This document shows, piece after piece, positions 25,935 through 33,460 of a stretch of 33,460 nt of DNA (position 1 is the stretch's first letter; every line of letters starts with the position of its first letter). The DNA lies in NCBI GenBank assembly GCA_002282445.1, contig NCJK01000010.1, positions 1-33,460 of the forward strand. Direction: 5' to 3'. The notes beneath the pieces were generated by a model. That model was not told the DNA's origin, did not search any database, and worked only from the letters and a program-made list of their open reading frames with translations. This stretch comes from Burkholderiales bacterium 39-55-53. GTDB lineage: Bacteria > Pseudomonadota > Gammaproteobacteria > Burkholderiales > Burkholderiaceae_C. The position numbers and the translations under genes were made by a program.

Positions 25935-28154
25935 TTAGTTGCGGGTGATGATGGCCGCTGAATTGGGTTTGGCGGGCAGTGCGAAACCGGTGGCAGGTTT
26001 TGTTGGGTCGGCGGCAGGCAAGGTGGCCAGCGCCTCTTTCATCTTGCTCACACTGAGCAACTCTGACAACACCAGCGGCGCTTTGCCCGGCGCATGCAGC
26101 ACATAAACAGGCACGCCGCTGCGGCCCAACGCAGTGAGCGCGGCGGTGATGGCGGGGTCACGGCGCGTCCAGTCTGCTCGCATGAGGGTGACTTGGTGCG
26201 CGGCAAAGTCTGCCAACACCTCGCTGTTGGAGAGCGTAGATTTTTTGTTGATTTGGCAGGTCACGCACCACGCCGCGGTGAAGTCCACAAACACGGGGCG
26301 GCCTTGGGCCAAGCTCTGTGCCACGGCAGCTTCGGACCATGGCTGCCAAACGGCGTTGCCGTTAGATGTCGTTGTGTTGCTTTCTACTGCGCCAGTGGCT
26401 GGCGCTTTAAGTTCTTCTGCAAAGTTCATTGCGCCCCATGCCAAGGCAGCTGCCAACAGCCAAGCCACGCCACGCGCTGCGCGGCTGTGCTGCGTGACGG
26501 CCCAAATGAAGGCGGCGAGCAACAGCAAACCACCCAGTGCAAACATGGTGGCATCCAAGCTGGTTTGTTGGCCCAATACCCACAGCAGCCACACCACGGT
26601 GGCCAGCATGGGGAAGGCCAACAGCTGGCGCAGCGTGACCATCCAAGGGCCGGGGTGTGGCAGCAGGCGTGCGACGGCAGGCATGAAGCTGGCCAGCAAA
26701 TAAGGTGCGGCAAGCCCCAAGCCCATGGCCACAAAAATGCTCAGCGCTTGCCAGGTGGGCAAGGTCATGGCCAGTCCCAACGAGGCGCCCATGAATGGCG
26801 CGGTGCAAGGCGATGCCACTGCCACTGCCAGTACGCCTGACAGGCCTGCGTCCATGACGGGGTGTTTGTATTGAAAGCTGGCCACGCGTGAAGGCAGGAT
26901 TTGCCCGAACTCAAACAAGCCAAACAAATTCAACGCAATAAGCGTGAAGAAGGCCGCCAGCACACTGACCACCACGGGCGACTGCAGCTGAAAGCCCCAG
27001 CCCAATTGCTCACCTGCAGCGCGCAGCGCCAACACGCCAGCGCCCAAGGCCAAGAAGCTCAACACCACACCTGCGGTGTAGGCCATGCCCGCCACGCGGT
27101 GTGCACGGTGGGCACGGCTGTGTTGGGCGAAGCCCAGTAGCTTGATGGCCAACACCGGCAGCACGCAGGGCATGAGGTTGAGGATGAGGCCACCTACAAA
27201 TGCGCCTAAGAGTGCCAAGACAAAACCCAAAGCACCTTCGTCGCTCACGACAGGCGCGACGGCGGGTGCTGTGGCCGCTGGTAGTTCTGACACCGCAGGC
27301 CATGCTTGTGTGATGGCGGCAGACACTTCAAAGCCCTGACGCGCAGAGCCTTCTCCCGCCGTGAGTACAAAGCTCAGTTCTTTCGGGTCGTTCAAACGCA
27401 AATTGCTCAGCGGAAGCTGCACAGTCCACACACCGTCTTGCCAAGACTGGATGGCGCGTGGGTGTTGTTCGGCGGCAGACTCCAGCACCTCGGGGGCATT
27501 TGGAAACACGCTCAAGGTTTGGCCTTGTAGCGCGGCAGGTAAACCGCTCACTTTCATTACCAAGCGTTGCGCGTCAAAGCTAGTCGTGGCTTTGACGTTG
27601 GGTAAGGCTTGGGGTTGTTGCGCTTGCACTGCGTCAAACGCAGCAGCTTGAGGTGCGTAGCTGCTGTTGACGGGGATGCGTAAGGTGAAGTCACCTTCTT
27701 GCGGGATGCACTCAAGGCGGCACACCAGCCAATTGGCACGCACTTGCAGGTCAAGCGTTTGCGAGGCCTTGGGCTTGTATTCTTTTGATACCGTCAGCGG
27801 CACGGCCAGCAACACGGTTTTGTCGTAGCCGTAGTTGGTGAGGTTGCCTGCTTTGAGCTTGTGCGGCAGCGGCCATTGCACATCACCGGCTGTGATGCCT
27901 GCGGGGAGGTCGAGTTCAATTTGCGTGGGCAGGCCAGAGTCGCCAGGGTTGCGCCAATAGGTGTGCCACTCGGGCTGGTGCGAGAGCTGCAAGCCCACCC
28001 AGACGGGTTGACCCGCTTGAACGCCTTGGGGTGCGTGTGCCACCAGTTCGGCGCGCAGTTGCGGCGTGCTGACCACGGCGCTGGGCAAGCCTTGCGCCCA
28101 TGCTGAGCCGAGCAGGCCGGCGGCTAATAAAACACGTGAGATGAGTTTGAACAT
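25935..28154 (-). CDS. Protein-disulfide reductase of the DsbD/ScsB type
   Basis: DsbD-type proteins carry electrons from cytoplasmic thioredoxin across the inner membrane to periplasmic disulfide isomerases. The 739-residue product has a signal peptide (ending WAQ near residue 20), a periplasmic N-terminal domain of ScsB type (WHTYWRNPGDSGLP) with C145/C149, an eight-helix membrane core (about 308-575) with C330 in LMPCVLPV and C450 in ASPCTAPFMG, and a C-terminal thioredoxin domain with AAWCVTC (C630/C633). All six redox cysteines are present. The enlarged N-terminal domain (about 300 residues) favours ScsB over classical DsbD. It is the first gene of the dsbD - CoA-binding - hemE run. Confidence 0.9.
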   Translation of the reverse strand: MFKLISRVLLAAGLLGSAWAQGLPSAVVSTPQLRAELVAHAPQGVQAGQPVWVGLQLSHQPEWHTYWRNPGDSGLPTQIELDLPAGITAGDVQWPLPHKLKAGNLTNYGYDKTVLLAVPLTVSKEYKPKASQTLDLQVRANWLVCRLECIPQEGDFTLRIPVNSSYAPQAAAFDAVQAQQPQALPNVKATTSFDAQRLVMKVSGLPAALQGQTLSVFPNAPEVLESAAEQHPRAIQSWQDGVWTVQLPLSNLRLNDPKELSFVLTAGEGSARQGFEVSAAITQAWPAVSELPAATAPAVAPVVSDEGALGFVLALLGAFVGGLILNLMPCVLPVLAIKLLGFAQHSRAHRAHRVAGMAYTAGVVLSFLALGAGVLALRAAGEQLGWGFQLQSPVVVSVLAAFFTLIALNLFGLFEFGQILPSRVASFQYKHPVMDAGLSGVLAVAVASPCTAPFMGASLGLAMTLPTWQALSIFVAMGLGLAAPYLLASFMPAVARLLPHPGPWMVTLRQLLAFPMLATVVWLLWVLGQQTSLDATMFALGGLLLLAAFIWAVTQHSRAARGVAWLLAAALAWGAMNFAEELKAPATGAVESNTTTSNGNAVWQPWSEAAVAQSLAQGRPVFVDFTAAWCVTCQINKKSTLSNSEVLADFAAHQVTLMRADWTRRDPAITAALTALGRSGVPVYVLHAPGKAPLVLSELLSVSKMKEALATLPAADPTKPATGFALPAKPNSAAIITRN

Positions 28155-28219
28155 GTGTCTGATGTTACCGAGCTATGAACTAAACCGCCTTGCGTTAGGG
28201 CAATGGCAGGGAAAGTAAG

Positions 28220-29065
28220 ATGGCACTTATGACTGCGTACACCAGCACACATACCGCCCAAGCTTTGGCCTCGCACCGTTGGTCCGAACTCAACACGCGC
28301 GACTTTGCCACGTTGGACCCCGCACGCGCCGTGGCCGTGTTGCCGCTGGGCGCGACGGAACAGCATGGGCCACACTTGCCGTTGTCGGTGGACACGGTGT
28401 TGGTGGATGGCGTGGTCAATGCCGCACTGGGACATTTGGCGGCTACTGATCCTGTGCTCGTGCTTCCCACGCAAACCGTGGGCTTGAGTACCGAGCACAC
28501 CGCCTTTGCCGGCACGCTGCACTTGTCACCACAAACCTTGATTCAACTTTGGTGCGACATTGGCGCATCCGTGGCACGCGCCGGTGTGAAAAAGCTGCTG
28601 ATGTTCAACGCCCATGGCGGCAACGTGGGGCTGATGGATGTGGTGGCCCGCGAGCTGCGTGCGCAGCATGGTCTGATTGTTTACAGCAGCAGTTGGTACA
28701 ACTTGCCAATTGATGCGGGCGTGATGGGCCAGTTTTCTGCGGATGAACACCGCTTTGGCATCCATGCTGGCGATATTGAAACATCCATGATGCTGGCACT
28801 ATCGCCCAGTAGCGTGAAGATGGCCGAGGCGCAAAACTTTGCCTCCACTTCGCAAGACCGTGCCAAGCACTATGCGGTGTTGGGCAACGGCAGAAGCGCC
28901 AAACTCGGTTGGCACATGCAGGACTACAACCCGCAAGGTGCAGCGGGCAACGCGTCTGCTGCCACGGCCGCCAAAGGCGAGGCGCTGGTGCAAAGTGCGG
29001 GCGAGCAGTTAGCGCTGTTGCTTAAAGAAATGGTCGCGTTGCCGCTGAGCACCGTTCGCGTCTAA
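28220..29065 (+). CDS. Creatininase-family amidohydrolase
   Basis: The 281-residue product shows the family's metal-binding blocks: GATEQHGPHLPLSVD (E47, H49, D58), FNAHGGN (H132) and DEHRFGIHAGDIETS (E187). Family members are zinc- or manganese-dependent hydrolases acting on cyclic or linear amides: creatininase itself, the MftE peptidase and formamidopyrimidine deformylases. The NAHGGN version lacks the extra glutamate of true creatininase, so the substrate is open. ATG 28220 follows AGGGA by seven bases; an in-frame ATG at 28229 is possible. It is divergent from dsbD, so the 65-base spacer should serve both. Confidence 0.88.
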   Translation: MALMTAYTSTHTAQALASHRWSELNTRDFATLDPARAVAVLPLGATEQHGPHLPLSVDTVLVDGVVNAALGHLAATDPVLVLPTQTVGLSTEHTAFAGTLHLSPQTLIQLWCDIGASVARAGVKKLLMFNAHGGNVGLMDVVARELRAQHGLIVYSSSWYNLPIDAGVMGQFSADEHRFGIHAGDIETSMMLALSPSSVKMAEAQNFASTSQDRAKHYAVLGNGRSAKLGWHMQDYNPQGAAGNASAATAAKGEALVQSAGEQLALLLKEMVALPLSTVRV

Positions 29066-29111
29066 GCCACTTTCCGGCGCTAGCCGAGGCTGGCCTGAGC
29101 GGCAATAAGCA

Positions 29112-29780
29112 CTAAGCGAACGTTACCCAGTCTTTGTGATCGGGTGTCTCCATGTGCGGCAAGCAGTTAAAGCTCTGTAGGCTGTGCCGCTTCGGGTTGA
29201 AGTTAAATTCAGTCACAGCCGTGTTGCGTAAACGCATGTTCAGCTCAATACTGGTTTCTGGGCTTGTGCGCAGCACATGTGCCACCGCCGTGGCAATGGG
29301 GCCGCCGCTAGATACCAATAAAACACGGCCTTCGTGTTGTTGGCGAATTTGGTCGAGCGCTGATGTGACGCCATGCGCAAATTCGGCATAGCTGGGCATG
29401 CCTTGTGGGCTGACCACCCCCGCCATCCACTGCGTGAGGCCGTCGCGTAACAAGCGGAAATACTGTTTGTACCCTTCAGGTGTAGAGGGTTTGACCAACT
29501 CCCCGGGCTGAATGGTGCGAATCACAGCCTCGGCGTCGTATTCGTTCAAGGTAGGCAAGACGATGGCCTCATGTGCCGTACCCATGCCGGTTTGAATGCC
29601 AGCCAAGGTTTGCGCGTGGCGTTTCATCGACCCAGTGATGACAGTGTCAAATTGGATGTCTAGCGATCTCCAGTGCTCGCCAAGGCGTTGGCTTTGCTGT
29701 TGCCCCAATGGGCTGAGTTGGTCGTAGTCAGTGGCGCCTAAAGAGGCTTGCCCATGTCGCACTAAGTAGAGATGTCCCAT
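29112..29780 (-). CDS. Histidine-phosphatase superfamily protein with altered active site
   Basis: The 222-residue product starts at ATG 29780 with MGHLYLVRHGQAS, the RHG motif of the superfamily (R8, H9, G10). R54 in SMKRHAQT and E80 in LNEYDAEA match the second arginine and the proton-donor region. The block that usually reads HGG, supplying the second catalytic histidine, reads VSSGGPIATAVAHVL here: Ser158 replaces His. It may be a weak phosphatase or a binding protein. The frame continues open upstream, but that part overlaps the LysE gene and is unlike the family. It ends convergently with the creatininase-family gene. Confidence 0.85.
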   Translation of the reverse strand: MGHLYLVRHGQASLGATDYDQLSPLGQQQSQRLGEHWRSLDIQFDTVITGSMKRHAQTLAGIQTGMGTAHEAIVLPTLNEYDAEAVIRTIQPGELVKPSTPEGYKQYFRLLRDGLTQWMAGVVSPQGMPSYAEFAHGVTSALDQIRQQHEGRVLLVSSGGPIATAVAHVLRTSPETSIELNMRLRNTAVTEFNFNPKRHSLQSFNCLPHMETPDHKDWVTFA

Positions 29781-29890
29781 GTTTGTGATGCGTGTTGTTT
29801 GCGCTTCATTTTGAAGATGAATGGCTTGGTTGACAGTCGCGGCAGAGACCACGAGTCGCCTCTGTTGCAGTCGAACAGGGATTCGGATAA

Positions 29891-30514
29891 CTAAGGCACT
29901 TGCAGCGCCGAGCGCACCATCCACACCACTGTGCCTAAAAGCGCCAAGGCCATGATGCGGTTGAACCATTGCAGCCGTTGGGCGGTGTTGTTGGGGCCGC
30001 GCAGCCACTGGCGCAAACTGGCGCCTATCCATGCATAGGTCAGGTTGCTGGTGAGTCCAAAGAACATAAAGATGGGCAGAGTCTCCAACAGTCGTGCCAC
30101 AGTGTCGTCATGACCGATGACCCAGCCACTCACCACCGACAAAGCCAAGAACCACGCTTTGATGTTGATGAATTGCAGCATCACGCCCTGTTTGAAGCCC
30201 ACAACAGGGCCAATTGCCGCTTCGCTCAAATGCTGCGTGTTCGCGAGTTTCCAAGCCAGCCATAACAAGTACAAAACACCTGCCGCCAGTAGGCCCCAAC
30301 GCAGCGGTGGGTAGCCCAGCACCATCACGCCTAAGCCGGCGGCATTGAGCACGAGCAGCACGCCCCAGCCCGCGGGTACAGCGCATACAAAAGGCAGCGC
30401 ACGACGCAGGCCATGGTTAGCTGCAATCGTGGCCGACAGAGCGGTGTTGGGCCCTGGGGTGAAGGTGCCCACGGTGGCGAGGGCAATCAAGGCAAATAGT
30501 TCTTCGCTGCTCAT
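29891..30514 (-). CDS. LysE-family exporter
   Basis: The 207-residue product is a LysE/RhtB-type inner-membrane exporter of amino acids or related small molecules: six hydrophobic segments, the N-terminal family motif FTPGPNTALSATIAANHG (near residue 20-38), and FINIKAWFLALSVVSG mid-protein. I start it at ATG 30514, which overlaps the uup stop as ATGA; an earlier in-frame ATG at 30538 lies inside uup. Translation is therefore probably coupled to uup. The substrate cannot be predicted. Confidence 0.9.
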   Translation of the reverse strand: MSSEELFALIALATVGTFTPGPNTALSATIAANHGLRRALPFVCAVPAGWGVLLVLNAAGLGVMVLGYPPLRWGLLAAGVLYLLWLAWKLANTQHLSEAAIGPVVGFKQGVMLQFINIKAWFLALSVVSGWVIGHDDTVARLLETLPIFMFFGLTSNLTYAWIGASLRQWLRGPNNTAQRLQWFNRIMALALLGTVVWMVRSALQVP

Positions 30515-32406
30515 GCAGGCGAGGATAGTTGCTCCCAACGCTCAAGGGCTGTCATCAGCGCGTCTTCAATCTCGGTATCGCGCTTGTGCAGCTGCGCAAT
30601 CTTGGCGGGGTCGCTGGCGTACAGCCCGCTGTCGTTCAGTGCGGCTTGCGTTTCTTTTTGCTCTGCTTCGAGGGAAGCAATCAGCTCAGGCAGCGTTTCG
30701 AGTTCACGTTGTTCTTTGTAGCTGAGCTTGCGAGCCTTGGCTGTAGGCTGTGCTGCTGGCGCTTTTGGCGGTTCTGCAGTCGTGCTTTTGGCAGCTGGTG
30801 CGGCAGGTTTGGCTTGTGGGGCTAGGCTGCGAGCGCGTTCAGACTGGATGAGCCAATCTTGTACGCCACCTTCGTATTCGCGCCAAAAACCGGGCTTGTC
30901 GTCCGTGCCTTCAAACACCAAGGTGCTGGTGGCCACGTTGTCGAGGAAGGTGCGGTCATGGCTGACGATGAACACTGTGCCGTCATAGTTTTGCAGCAAC
31001 TCTTCGAGCAATTCAAGCGTGTCAATGTCCAAGTCGTTGGTAGGCTCGTCCAGGACCAGCACGTTCGCAGGGCGTGCAAACAAGCGAGCCAGCAACAATC
31101 GGTTGCGCTCACCACCTGAGAGCGAGCGCACGGGAGAGGTGGCTCTTGCTGGTGAGAACAAGAAGTCGTCTAAGTAGCTTTTGACGTGTTTACGTTGTGT
31201 GCCGATTTCAATCCACTCGCTACCGGGACTGATGAAGTCTTCCAGCGAGGCATCCATGTCTAAGCCGTTGCGCATTTGGTCAAAGTAGGCCACTTGCAGG
31301 TTTGCACCTTGGCGAATCTTGCCGCCATCGGCTTCAAGCTCGCCCAGAATCATTTTCAACAGGGTGGATTTGCCTACGCCGTTAGGGCCAATCAAACCAA
31401 TCTTGTCGCCACGCAAGAAGGTGGCGGAGAAGTTCTTGGCAATCACTTTGCCGCCGAATGCTTTGTCCACTTCAGTGAGTTCGGCCACGATCTTGCCGGT
31501 GGGTGCGCCACTGGCCACGTCCAGCTTGACACGGCCCACAGCATCGCGGCGTGCTTCGCGTTGGGCTCGCAAAGCTTCTAAGCGGCCAATGCGGCTTTGG
31601 CTACGTGTGCGTCGTGCCTCAACGCCTTTGCGAATCCAAACCTCTTCACCCGCCAACAGCTTGTCGGCCTTGGCGTTGATAACGGCTTCTTGTGCGGCTT
31701 GTTCTTCTTTCTGCAATTGATATTGCGAGAAGTTGCCGGGGTAGGTCAGCAAATGGCCACGGTCCAATTCCACAATGCGTGTGGCCACTTTGTCCAAGAA
31801 CGAGCGGTCATGGGTGATGGTGATGATGCTTCCCTTGAAATCAATCAAGAGTTGCTCCAGCCATTCAATGCTGTCGAGGTCCAAGTGGTTGGTCGGCTCG
31901 TCGAGCAAGAGCACATCAGGCGAGGTGACCAAGGCTTGCGCGAGAGCGACGCGCTTGAGTGTGCCGCCTGAGAGGGCGTTGATGCGCGCATCTGGATCAA
32001 GGTGCAGGCGGTGCAATGTTTCTTGCACGCGTTGCTCCCAGTTCCATCCGTCAAACATTTCAATTTCGTTTTGCATGGCTGTGAGGTCGCCCTCGCCTGC
32101 AGAGTACTGTTCAATCAGATGAATCACGCGTGCAAGCCCAGCACTGACAGATTCAAAGACGGACGCTGTGCTTTCGAGGTGCGGCTCTTGTGCCACATAG
32201 GTAACGCGTAACCCCTGCTGAACGCGTAAGTCGCCATCATCAGGCTTCTCAAGCCCGCCCAAGATGCGTAACAAAGAGGATTTGCCTGCGCCATTGCGGC
32301 CAATCAGGCCGACGCGCTCAGCAGTTTCAAGAGAAAACTCTGCGTGATCCAGCAAAGCAACGTGCCCAAAAGCGAGTTGGGCGTTTTGTAAAGTAATTAA
32401 AGACAT
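30511..32406 (-). CDS. uup: ABC-F family ATPase Uup
   Basis: ABC-F proteins are soluble tandem ATPases acting on ribosomes; Uup also binds branched DNA and limits transposon excision in E. coli. The 631-residue product has two nucleotide-binding domains: Walker A GRNGAGKS (36-43) with LSGGTLKR and LLLDEPTNHLDLDS, then GPNGVGKST with LSGGERNR and LVLDEPTNDLDIDT. A charged linker with many Ala/Glu lies between. The C-terminus (about 530-631) has an Ala/Pro/Lys linker then a coiled coil rich in Glu and Leu, the Uup hallmark. No ribosome-binding site precedes ATG 32406; a GATAAT lies six bases upstream. Confidence 0.94.
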   Translation of the reverse strand: MSLITLQNAQLAFGHVALLDHAEFSLETAERVGLIGRNGAGKSSLLRILGGLEKPDDGDLRVQQGLRVTYVAQEPHLESTASVFESVSAGLARVIHLIEQYSAGEGDLTAMQNEIEMFDGWNWEQRVQETLHRLHLDPDARINALSGGTLKRVALAQALVTSPDVLLLDEPTNHLDLDSIEWLEQLLIDFKGSIITITHDRSFLDKVATRIVELDRGHLLTYPGNFSQYQLQKEEQAAQEAVINAKADKLLAGEEVWIRKGVEARRTRSQSRIGRLEALRAQREARRDAVGRVKLDVASGAPTGKIVAELTEVDKAFGGKVIAKNFSATFLRGDKIGLIGPNGVGKSTLLKMILGELEADGGKIRQGANLQVAYFDQMRNGLDMDASLEDFISPGSEWIEIGTQRKHVKSYLDDFLFSPARATSPVRSLSGGERNRLLLARLFARPANVLVLDEPTNDLDIDTLELLEELLQNYDGTVFIVSHDRTFLDNVATSTLVFEGTDDKPGFWREYEGGVQDWLIQSERARSLAPQAKPAAPAAKSTTAEPPKAPAAQPTAKARKLSYKEQRELETLPELIASLEAEQKETQAALNDSGLYASDPAKIAQLHKRDTEIEDALMTALERWEQLSSPA

Positions 32407-32507
32407 GCCGCATTATCAAGGGCCCTGCTAGTTGGCCGCTTCTCTATATGGAGCCTCTTGCGTAGAAGGGCTGCAAATGGGCCCATTGCGAACTTTTTTG
32501 AAAATAG

Positions 32508-32537
32508 TTGCGCGAAGCCAAAAAGTAGTGCTATACT
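32508..32537 (+). promoter_or_regulatory. rRNA operon promoter P1
   Basis: TTGCGC (32508-32513), 18 bases, TATACT (32532-32537), followed by a GC-rich discriminator (GACGGGCTCCGC) typical of stringently controlled rRNA promoters. The stretch just upstream (32490-32507) is AT-rich like an UP element. Confidence 0.7.
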
Positions 32538-32619
32538 GACGGGCTCCGCTGATGAGAGCTGTTAAGGGTTAACCCGAAACGTGATTGGCGGAGGTGGTAG
32601 AAAAGATTTTTAAAATTTC

Positions 32620-32649
32620 TTCGAAATGTTCAAAAATCCGATGTATACT
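32620..32649 (+). promoter_or_regulatory. rRNA operon promoter P2
   Basis: A -10 box TATACT (32644-32649) follows a weak -35 (TTCGAA, 32620-32625, 18-base spacer) and a strong AT-rich upstream element (32600-32619). The bases around and after the -10 repeat those of P1: AAAAA-N7-TATACTG, then GGCTTCGCTGAT against GGCTCCGCTGAT. Confidence 0.7.
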
Positions 32650-32655
32650 GCAAGG

Positions 32656-32878
32656 CTTCGCTGATCGCAGCGTAGTTGCTCAAGTAGTTGAGTGGTTCAT
32701 TAAAAACATACAGCCGATAAGCGTGGGCGTTTGATGGTGATTGCCAAGTTCTTTAGGAACTTAGCTTTAATTAGCTAACAAACGCTCATGAAGTAAAAAA
32801 GATGTGAAATTCGTCAAAGAAAATCACGTCGATTCCAATTTATGAGTTGGTCGAAAGACCGAAAAAATTATCAAGATC
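32656..32878 (+). promoter_or_regulatory. Leader of the rRNA transcript
   Basis: About 220 bases between the P2 start and 16S rRNA. It contains a hairpin AAGTTC/GAACTT (32746-32751/32757-32762) whose loop region GTTCTTTAG resembles the boxA antitermination element, a distant GCGTTTG/CAAACGC pair flanking it, and GGTC-GAAA-GACC (32849-32860) just before the mature 16S. No gene lies in 32407-32878; the first 100 bases are the uup upstream region. Confidence 0.55.

Positions 32879-33460
<582 letters not shown>

Noticed and set aside
29781-30032. Upstream extension of the histidine-phosphatase frame (84 residues)
   Set aside because: It overlaps the LysE-type gene on the same strand in another frame and precedes the natural MGHLYLVRHG start.

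Overview
The window reads as ordinary core chromosome of a betaproteobacterium. The partial 16S rRNA at the right end, the tuf-trpT-secE-nusG-rplKAJL-rpoBC order and the protein sequences all point to Burkholderiales, most likely Comamonadaceae. A Limnohabitans-like freshwater lineage is my guess from the 16S variable regions and the moderate GC content; it is not proven. I see no insertion sequence, prophage, integrase, CRISPR array, toxin-antitoxin pair or obvious defence island.

Left third (1-12320), all on the plus strand: the 3' end of tuf, tRNA-Trp, secE, nusG, the ribosomal protein genes rplK, rplA, rplJ and rplL, then rpoB and rpoC, closed by a strong GAAA-loop terminator. The spacers before rplK, before rplJ and between rplL and rpoB hold stem-loops. 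They sit where ribosomal-protein feedback and attenuation or processing act in the E. coli homologue.

Middle (12353-17926), plus strand: a tightly packed cluster of a LemA-like membrane protein, rsmB, a DUF4390 secreted protein, an NtrY-like membrane histidine kinase and a short NtrX/RegA-like response regulator. Starts and stops overlap (ATGA twice) or lie about 20 bases apart, so the genes are probably co-transcribed and partly coupled in translation. A tRNA-Phe with its own extended -10 promoter follows, then two terminators.

Right part (18052-32406), mostly on the minus strand: a periplasmic rhodanese gene downstream of rep; a divergent plus-strand AEC transporter that converges on priA; a 347-base AT-rich gap with two DnaA-box matches; a likely operon dsbD/scsB - CoA-binding protein - hemE; a plus-strand creatininase-family gene; a histidine-phosphatase-like gene; and uup translationally coupled to a LysE-type exporter gene. 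The window ends with a ribosomal RNA operon: tandem promoters, a leader of about 220 bases and the first ~580 bases of 16S rRNA on the plus strand.

Both rpoBC and the rRNA operon run left to right, so a replication fork probably crosses the window in that direction. The most interesting signals are modest: the paired DnaA boxes upstream of priA, the AAA+-less response regulator paired with an NtrY-type kinase, the histidine-phosphatase homologue lacking its second histidine, a C-A mismatch in the tRNA-Phe acceptor stem, a possible leaderless hemE promoter and the duplicated rRNA promoter module. I did not find a convincing undescribed system.
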